From: an uncultured Clostridia bacterium
GTDB lineage: Bacteria > Bacillota > Clostridia > Christensenellales > Borkfalkiaceae
Length of the DNA stretch: 9,924 nucleotides
Direction: 5' to 3'
NCBI GenBank assembly: GCA_947632165.1
Contig: CANROI010000039.1
Coordinates: 1-9,924, forward strand
Positions 6,379 through 9,924 of this stretch are shown in pieces. Position 1 is the first letter of the stretch; each line of letters begins with the position of its first letter. The translations under genes and the position numbers were made by a program. The notes under the pieces were generated by a model, which did not search any database, had not been told where the DNA came from, and saw nothing but the letters and a program-made list of their open reading frames with translations.

Positions 6379-7101
6379 ATGCTGGAAGTAATCGATTTTT
6401 CCAAAAAGTACAGAAACAACAAACATTATTCCGCGCGGCACATCGGCTTTACCGTTTCGGCGGGAGAGGTCGCCGGGCTCGTGGGGAGCAACGGCGCGGG
6501 GAAATCCACGATCATTAAGAGCATCATCGGCGTGCTGCCCTTCTCGGAGGGAACGATCAAAGTCGGCGGGTATGACATCGTAAAGCAGCCGGAAAAGGCA
6601 AAGAAGCTCATCGGCTACGTCCCCGACGATCATTCCGTCTACGAAAAACTGACGGGCAGGGAGTATATCAACTACATCGGGAGCCTGTACGGAGCGACGG
6701 CGGCGCAGAAGAAGTTCGTGACGGACGAGCTTGCGGTCCGCTTCGGGATCGCGCATGCGCTCGATGTGCAGATCGCGGGCTATTCGCACGGCATGCGGCA
6801 AAAGATCTGCATTTTGGGCGCGCTCATCCACAAGCCGAAGCTGTGGATCCTCGACGAACCGATGGTGGGGCTGGACCATCAGACAATGGCGCTTCTCGTC
6901 GACTATATCCGCGGGTATGCGGACGGGGAACACTGCGTGCTGTTTTCCTCGCACAACCTCGACGTCGTGAAAAAGACCTGCGACAAGGTCATTTTCATCA
7001 GGAGCGGCGAAGTGGCGGGGATCGCAGACCTCAGAGCGCAGAGCGACTTCGACCTCAACGGGTACTATACGGCCTTGAGCGAAGGAGGCCGCGATGCGTG
7101 A
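6379..7101 (+). CDS. ABC transporter ATP-binding protein (EcsA-like)
   Basis: Cytoplasmic ATPase of an ABC transporter, 240 residues, the normal length for a single nucleotide-binding domain. Walker A is at 36-44 (GSNGAGKST). The Q-loop position carries Asp (VPDDHS, D83). The signature is YSHGMRQK at 135-142, Walker B is LWILDEP at 155-161 with GLD following, and the switch histidine is H192 (SSHN). The Asp in place of Gln and the SHGM signature resemble EcsA-type exporters, which read PET and FSKGMKQK. It starts at ATG 6379, preceded by GGTGA. An in-frame ATG at 6253 lacks a ribosome site and adds 42 unrelated residues. The stop overlaps the permease start by eight bases, so the two are coupled. 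The substrate is unknown, and gene order suggests export. Confidence 0.95.
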   Translation: MLEVIDFSKKYRNNKHYSARHIGFTVSAGEVAGLVGSNGAGKSTIIKSIIGVLPFSEGTIKVGGYDIVKQPEKAKKLIGYVPDDHSVYEKLTGREYINYIGSLYGATAAQKKFVTDELAVRFGIAHALDVQIAGYSHGMRQKICILGALIHKPKLWILDEPMVGLDHQTMALLVDYIRGYADGEHCVLFSSHNLDVVKKTCDKVIFIRSGEVAGIADLRAQSDFDLNGYYTALSEGGRDA

Positions 7102-8695
7102 ATTTATCCGTTTGCAGCTCAAACTGAAGTGGGGGCTGAACCGCAACAACGGGAAAGCGAGCGCCGTCATGACCGCTTTGGCGACGCTGTTTGCGGTCGC
7201 GATCGCGCTGGCGCTCGTCTATGTGCTGTCCCTTGTGCTGAGGGCGAGCATCGAAGTCACGGCAAGACGGCTGTCCGTGCTCTACCTCACGCTCATTGCG
7301 GCGGGGCTCACCGTTGCCGCAACGGGCATGCAGGTGAAACGGCTGTACCGCCCGGGCGATCTCATGATCACGGCGCGCTTTCCGCTCAGCCCGTTCAAAC
7401 TGTTCGCCGGCTATCTCATCCTCAACTATATCGACCTCACGGTCTATTCCGCGATCTTCCTCCTGCCCGTGATGCTCGTATTCGGCTTTGCGATGCAATG
7501 CATCGGTTTTGCGTACTTTGCGGGGCTGCTGCTCGGCGTGCTGATCATGCCGGCGATCCCCTTTGCGCTGTCGATTTTCATCGCCGTCCCCGCGGTGTAT
7601 ATCGGCTCTTTTTTCGAACGGCACGGGATCGCGGGGCTGATCGTCTTCATCCTCTTTCTGACGGGCGCGTTTGCGCTCTACTACTATGTCCTCAACAGTC
7701 TGGCGGACTTCTTTATCCACCGGGATTGGGAGGAGGGAACGCTTGAGATCTGGCGCAACCTGCTCGCGGGGCTCGACAGCGCCTATAATCCCGCGCATTA
7801 CCTCGCCGACGTGATCTTTTTCGAGCGGTTTGCGCGCGGACTTTGCGTATGGCTGGGCGCGGGAGCGGTGCTCACCGCGGCCGGCGCGGCTCTGGCGCGG
7901 GCGGTGTGCGGAAATTTCCGCCGCAGGGCGCTCGACGGCGGAACGGACGGGCGGAGAAGGCGCTCTTCGTTGGACGGCTACACAAGCGCGCGGGCGATCT
8001 TCCGCTTCGGCTTTCGGGAGATCCTGCGCACCAAAACCTATTCCTATTTCTATCTCGGCATTGCGCTCTCCACTCCCGTCATGGTCTTTTTCTGCAACAG
8101 GCTGGTCACTGCGGTCGGGGAAGCGCAGGTCGGTTCGGGCATCAATTTCGGCGCGTCCATGCTCGCCGTCGCCGTGTTCATGGCGATGATCTGCTCGTTT
8201 ACCGGCACGATCCTCAGCGTGGAGGGCAAGAATTTTTATATCACAAAGCTCGTCCCCGTCCCCTACCGCAAACAGCTCCTCATCAAAAGTCTTCTGAACA
8301 TCGGCGTGAGCGCGGTGGCGCTCTTCATCAGTGCGGCCATCATCGGCGGATTGCGCTTCATCGGCGCCGCGGAAATGGCGGTGCTGATCGCGGTGCAGCT
8401 TTTATTCTCCGTGGGATTGGTGTTCAACGGCATCAACCTGAATCTTGCCAACCCCAATCTGAAGCCGAAGGCAAACGGCGAGGCCGAGGAGATCAATATC
8501 GCCTATATGCTCATGATCGGGCTGTTCGTCGCCTCCCTCCTGGGCGCATGCAGCCTCGTTCTCCCCAAACTGCCGCAGGGCGGAACGACTATGGCGTATT
8601 GTGCTGCCGCAGCGGTCGCGTTCGTCTATGCGGCGGTCAACTTTTTTGTTTTCCGGTTCACCGCGGACCGGAAATACGGCAAAATCGAAGTATGA
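7094..8695 (+). CDS. ABC exporter permease, polytopic membrane protein
   Basis: 533 residues with about 11-12 hydrophobic segments in two halves. Segments lie near 25-49, 60-78, 105-130, 138-172 (probably two), 179-199 and 245-272. A charged loop follows with RRRALDGG and GRRRRSS (about 273-300), then segments near 315-337, 350-375, 398-423, 425-449, 470-495 and 500-523. The basic loop should be cytoplasmic. After the second segment comes RFPLSPFKLFAGYL, a loop type seen in large putative ABC exporters (the Pfam ABC_export group, from memory). No large extracellular domain is present, unlike MacB-type permeases. A perfect GGAGG site (7084-7088) precedes the ATG by five bases. It partners the overlapping upstream ATPase and probably works as one fused dimer-like permease. 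Family assignment is by topology and context. Confidence 0.9.
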   Translation: MREFIRLQLKLKWGLNRNNGKASAVMTALATLFAVAIALALVYVLSLVLRASIEVTARRLSVLYLTLIAAGLTVAATGMQVKRLYRPGDLMITARFPLSPFKLFAGYLILNYIDLTVYSAIFLLPVMLVFGFAMQCIGFAYFAGLLLGVLIMPAIPFALSIFIAVPAVYIGSFFERHGIAGLIVFILFLTGAFALYYYVLNSLADFFIHRDWEEGTLEIWRNLLAGLDSAYNPAHYLADVIFFERFARGLCVWLGAGAVLTAAGAALARAVCGNFRRRALDGGTDGRRRRSSLDGYTSARAIFRFGFREILRTKTYSYFYLGIALSTPVMVFFCNRLVTAVGEAQVGSGINFGASMLAVAVFMAMICSFTGTILSVEGKNFYITKLVPVPYRKQLLIKSLLNIGVSAVALFISAAIIGGLRFIGAAEMAVLIAVQLLFSVGLVFNGINLNLANPNLKPKANGEAEEINIAYMLMIGLFVASLLGACSLVLPKLPQGGTTMAYCAAAAVAFVYAAVNFFVFRFTADRKYGKIEV

Positions 8696-8708
8696 GGAGG
8701 GTGAAGCG

Positions 8709-9924
8709 ATGAAGAAGTTAATGACGTCGATGATCATATTATTGCCCCTTTTGATCCTTGCGATCCTGCTCGTGAGCGGCGCGATTTTAAGCCTGGTCAC
8801 GCATATTTACGTCGAGTCGGTGGAGTTCGTGGGCAACGGCGCGCTTTTTCTCAGAATGGAGGACGAAGCCGCCCCGCCTTCAAAGCAGCTCGAAGTCAAC
8901 GTGCTACCCCTCGAGGCGAAGAACCGCGATCTCGTTTTTACGGTGGAGGATGAAACGATCGCCACCGTGGACGAAAACGGCGTTGTAACCGCCAAATTTT
9001 ACGGCGAGACCTATATCACCGTGACGAGCGCGGAGAACAAGGCGGCTTCCGCCAGGCGCGCGGTGGTGGTGACGGACGACTCCGTTCATAAGCTCGAACT
9101 GAACGGCTTCGGGCCCGATCTCTATGAGGGGCAGACGCAGGAATTTTCCGTCACCGTCTATCCGAAGGAGGCGGCGGATAAAACCGTAACCTGGAGCAGC
9201 TCGGACGAAAAGATCCTGCGCATCGGGGCAAACGGGGTCGCGACGGCCGTGGGCGCGGGCTGCGCAACGGTGACGGCGACCTCGCAGGAAAATCCCAAGG
9301 CACAAATCTCGGCCGTGATCTGCTGCCATAAAAAACTTACCGACCTCGAGGTCGACCAAACGCTCGTCGTCACCTCCCTCAAAGAGAGCAAATTCCCCGA
9401 CGTAAAGCCGATCCCCGGCGACGCGGACGTCACGCTCGCCTACAGGACGGACGATCCCTCCGTCGCCACAGTGGACGGCAGCGGGAGGATCACGTTCCGC
9501 AAGGAGGGCCGCGCCGTCGTCACGGTGACGGCGACCGACTTCGGCGGAAAGACCGTAGAAAAACAGAAAGAGTATACTTCGACGGACGGATACTTTCTTC
9601 CGCCGCTGTTTGCGCAGAAAGAATTTACCGTGGATTACGACGAATACCAAAACGAGCCCCTGCCCATTCCGTTTGCGGACGGTCTCAAGGATTCGTACCG
9701 GAAATTCGTCCGTGCAACCTATACCGTTGAGAACGTGCTCGCATTCGACGAAACGGAGAAATCGTTCCGCTTTGCAAACCCCATGCCCGCAGGCACAAAG
9801 ACCGTAAAGGCGGAGATCACGGCGCTGGTCTACAGCACGGAGCAGCGAGCGCCCGTGGAGTATGAAGATTATTTCTACCTCACCGTTCTGCGCAACGCGC
9901 AAAAAATTTCCGTCTCCTATCCGG
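8709..9924 (+). CDS. membrane-anchored protein with Ig-like (Big_2) repeats, partial
   Basis: Open for 405 codons and running off the right edge. It begins 13 bases after the permease stop, with AGGAGG (8695-8700) eight bases before the ATG. Residues 8-31 form one hydrophobic segment (MIILLPLLILAILLVSGAIL) with no lipobox and no clear signal peptidase site. It is therefore probably an N-terminal anchor with the rest outside the cell. Three Big_2-like units follow. The first spans about 34-120 and contains ATVDENGVVTA at 85-95. The second spans about 125-205 and contains VTWSSSDEKILRIGANGVATA. The third is diverged, about 209-285, and contains SVATVDGSGRI. Beyond 300 the sequence (from FTVDYDEYQNEPLPIP) is still beta-like but no family is evident. 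A CC pair sits at 205-206. The same operon as the ABC exporter suggests a surface partner of that transporter. Big_2 domains are known in adhesins and surface proteins, and the role here is unknown. Confidence 0.88.
   Translation, partial: MKKLMTSMIILLPLLILAILLVSGAILSLVTHIYVESVEFVGNGALFLRMEDEAAPPSKQLEVNVLPLEAKNRDLVFTVEDETIATVDENGVVTAKFYGETYITVTSAENKAASARRAVVVTDDSVHKLELNGFGPDLYEGQTQEFSVTVYPKEAADKTVTWSSSDEKILRIGANGVATAVGAGCATVTATSQENPKAQISAVICCHKKLTDLEVDQTLVVTSLKESKFPDVKPIPGDADVTLAYRTDDPSVATVDGSGRITFRKEGRAVVTVTATDFGGKTVEKQKEYTSTDGYFLPPLFAQKEFTVDYDEYQNEPLPIPFADGLKDSYRKFVRATYTVENVLAFDETEKSFRFANPMPAGTKTVKAEITALVYSTEQRAPVEYEDYFYLTVLRNAQKISVSYP

Noticed and set aside
6061..7170. A 369-codon open frame on the minus strand opposite the ABC ATPase
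   Set aside because: It crosses an intergenic region full of hairpins and is opposite an unmistakable ATPase. It has no ribosome site or known domain.
7843..8712. A 289-codon plus-strand frame inside the permease gene
   Set aside because: Out of frame with the permease, arginine- and glycine-rich, with no ribosome site. The permease frame shows regular membrane segments across the same bases.
8904..9902. A 332-codon open frame on the minus strand opposite the Ig-like gene
   Set aside because: It has shadow-frame composition, while the plus strand has a strong ribosome site and recognisable Big_2 repeats.
1..9924. CRISPR array, tRNA, rRNA or insertion sequence
   Set aside because: No regularly spaced direct repeats, cloverleaf-like sequence, rRNA-like sequence, or transposase motifs with flanking terminal repeats were seen.

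Overview
The window is GC-rich with strong GC preference at third codon positions. AT-rich sequence is confined to two short intergenic stretches. Shine-Dalgarno sites are purine-rich and sigma-A-like promoter boxes are readable. Two family features fit a Firmicutes-type bacterium: an AddB whose C-terminal cysteine motif closely resembles the Bacillus protein, and an EcsA-like ABC ATPase. The high GC together with an Ig-like (Big_2) surface protein would suit an uncultured gut clostridium, for example the Christensenellales/Borkfalkia type. That placement is inference, because no rRNA or other marker gene is present.

Left half (1-4972, minus strand): addB followed by addA, overlapping by ATGA. 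They encode the AddAB helicase-nuclease, which resects double-strand breaks for recombination. addA runs off the left edge with about 651 residues visible. addB is complete and keeps its PD-(D/E)XK nuclease motif and all four iron-sulfur cysteines, but has no N-terminal Walker A. An extended -10 promoter (TGC-TATAAT) lies upstream of addB, with a small GC-rich hairpin in its leader.

Centre (4973-6115, plus strand): a divergent intergenic region carries a near-consensus promoter (TTTACA-17-TATAAT). It drives a 323-residue lipoprotein (lipobox LAGC) of unrecognised function. The first in-frame ATG of that reading frame lies inside the -10 box, so the start is the ATG at 5144.

Spacer 6116-6378 (263 bases, no gene): it is unusually dense in inverted repeats. 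These are an 18-bp perfect hairpin just after the lipoprotein gene, a compound two-tier inverted repeat (6185-6246), a nested palindrome cluster built from TTTTCG/CGAAAA words (6262-6303), and two small hairpins before the next gene. No convincing promoter can be read here.

Right part (6379-9924, plus strand): a tightly packed operon of an ABC ATPase, a large polytopic ABC permease (8-base overlap) and, 13 bases further on, a membrane-anchored protein with Big_2-like repeats that runs off the right edge. The arrangement suggests an exporter with a membrane-tethered extracellular Ig-like partner. The substrate is unknown. No CRISPR array, tRNA, rRNA, insertion sequence or phage gene was seen.
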